From: Bdellovibrionales bacterium
Lineage (GTDB): Bacteria > Bdellovibrionota > Bacteriovoracia > Bacteriovoracales > Bacteriovoracaceae
DNA length: 6,152 nucleotides
NCBI GenBank assembly: GCA_030633015.1
Contig: DAOVTR010000104.1
Span: forward strand, 1-6,152
Reading direction: 5' to 3'
Part shown: in pieces, positions 5,949-6,152 of the stretch
Numbering within the stretch: position 1 is the stretch's first letter
How the letters are laid out: every line of letters begins with the position of its first letter
Position numbers and translations under genes: made by a program
The notes under the pieces: model-generated
Told to the model about the DNA's origin: nothing
Databases searched by the model: none
Seen by the model: only the letters and a program-made list of their open reading frames with translations

Positions 5949-6152
5949 TTAAATACCTGTTTTTATAAGTGAAAATCCATCAATATCCATGTTTTGTATT
6001 TTTACACCCCAGTGTAGATGTGGCCCACTGACTCTTCCTGTCGCTCCAGAATAACCTATAATCGCCCCTTGGGGGACAAGTTCTCCTTCTGCAGCATTTA
6101 GTTTAGACAGATGTCCATATATAGTCACAATATTTAAACCATGATCAATAAT
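5949..6152 (-). CDS. M23-family (LytM-type) metallopeptidase, C-terminal part only
   Basis: A minus-strand frame is open from the right edge to TAA 5951-5949, giving the last 67 residues; the start lies beyond the window. The segment carries the second half of a peptidase M23 domain: IIDHGLNIVTIYGHLSKL with the conserved His of YGHLS (visible residue 14), then a turn (EGELVPQGAIIGYSGATGR) and the PHLHWGV motif with His45-x-His47, in which the catalytic base and a zinc ligand lie. The first zinc motif (HxxxD) must be outside the window. M23 enzymes cut peptide cross-bridges or stem-peptide bonds in peptidoglycan; some LytM-like members are inactive activators, which cannot be judged here because half the site is missing. 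Only a short tail (about 17 residues) follows the domain, as is common in DD-endopeptidases of this family. It is tightly linked to the downstream M14 gene. Confidence 0.9.
   Translation of the reverse strand: MIDHGLNIVTIYGHLSKLNAAEGELVPQGAIIGYSGATGRVSGPHLHWGVKIQNMDIDGFSLIKTGI
5956..5958 (-). promoter_or_regulatory. short ribosome binding site supporting the TTG start of the M14 gene
   Basis: On the minus strand, AGG (within ACAGGT, complement of 5955-5960) lies 8 nt before TTG 5947-5945 and falls within the last codons of the upstream M23 gene, whose TAA is at 5951-5949. With 1 nt between stop and start, translation re-initiation by the same ribosome is likely. Confidence 0.45.

Overview
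The window is AT-rich and densely coding: seven protein genes (two cut by the window edges), no RNA genes, no mobile element and no CRISPR array. No gene-free stretch is longer than about 85 bp. The mix of genes suggests an AT-rich Gram-negative bacterium. A Bdellovibrionota/Bacteriovorax-like predator would fit (Dickkopf-like Cys-rich protein, several murein peptidases, a TPR protein with SGNH-like blocks). That assignment is inference from gene content only, because no phylogenetic marker is present.

Layout. (1) Positions 2-805 (+) hold the 3' part of an unrecognised gene. It is followed 11 nt later by a gene (817-1395, +) for a 192-aa exported or membrane-anchored protein built from five Cys-rich repeats of about 31 residues with an inhibitor-cystine-knot-like spacing. 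(2) Running towards it, and overlapping its end by 4 nt, is a 372-aa membrane-anchored protein (1392-2510, -). It has degenerate SGNH-hydrolase blocks and an internal pair of TPR-like repeats. (3) An 85-bp divergent promoter region (2511-2595) separates it from two overlapping genes (2596-3780 and 3768-4934, +). Both encode U32-family TIM-barrel proteins. The first has the intact U32 signature and cysteines; the second lacks the equivalent cysteines. (4) Five nt after the second U32 gene lies the end of a two-gene minus-strand unit. This comprises an M23 (LytM-type) metallopeptidase cut by the right edge (5949-6152) and, 1 nt after its stop, an M14 zinc carboxypeptidase with a signal peptide (4940-5947).

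How the genes work together. The U32 pair looks translationally coupled and is likely to act as a heteromeric RNA- or quinone-hydroxylation enzyme, by analogy with TrhP1/TrhP2 or UbiU/UbiV. The M23/M14 pair is probably a periplasmic murein-degrading module: M23 enzymes cut cross-links or bridges, and MpaA-like M14 enzymes cut D-Glu-mDAP bonds. The Cys-rich repeat protein is the most unusual item. Two of its five repeats have lost exactly the first and fourth cysteines together, which are the pair predicted to be disulfide-bonded in a cystine knot. This supports the fold assignment.

Both convergent junctions (4-nt overlap at 1392-1395; 5-nt gap at 4935-4939) leave no room for an ordinary intergenic terminator.
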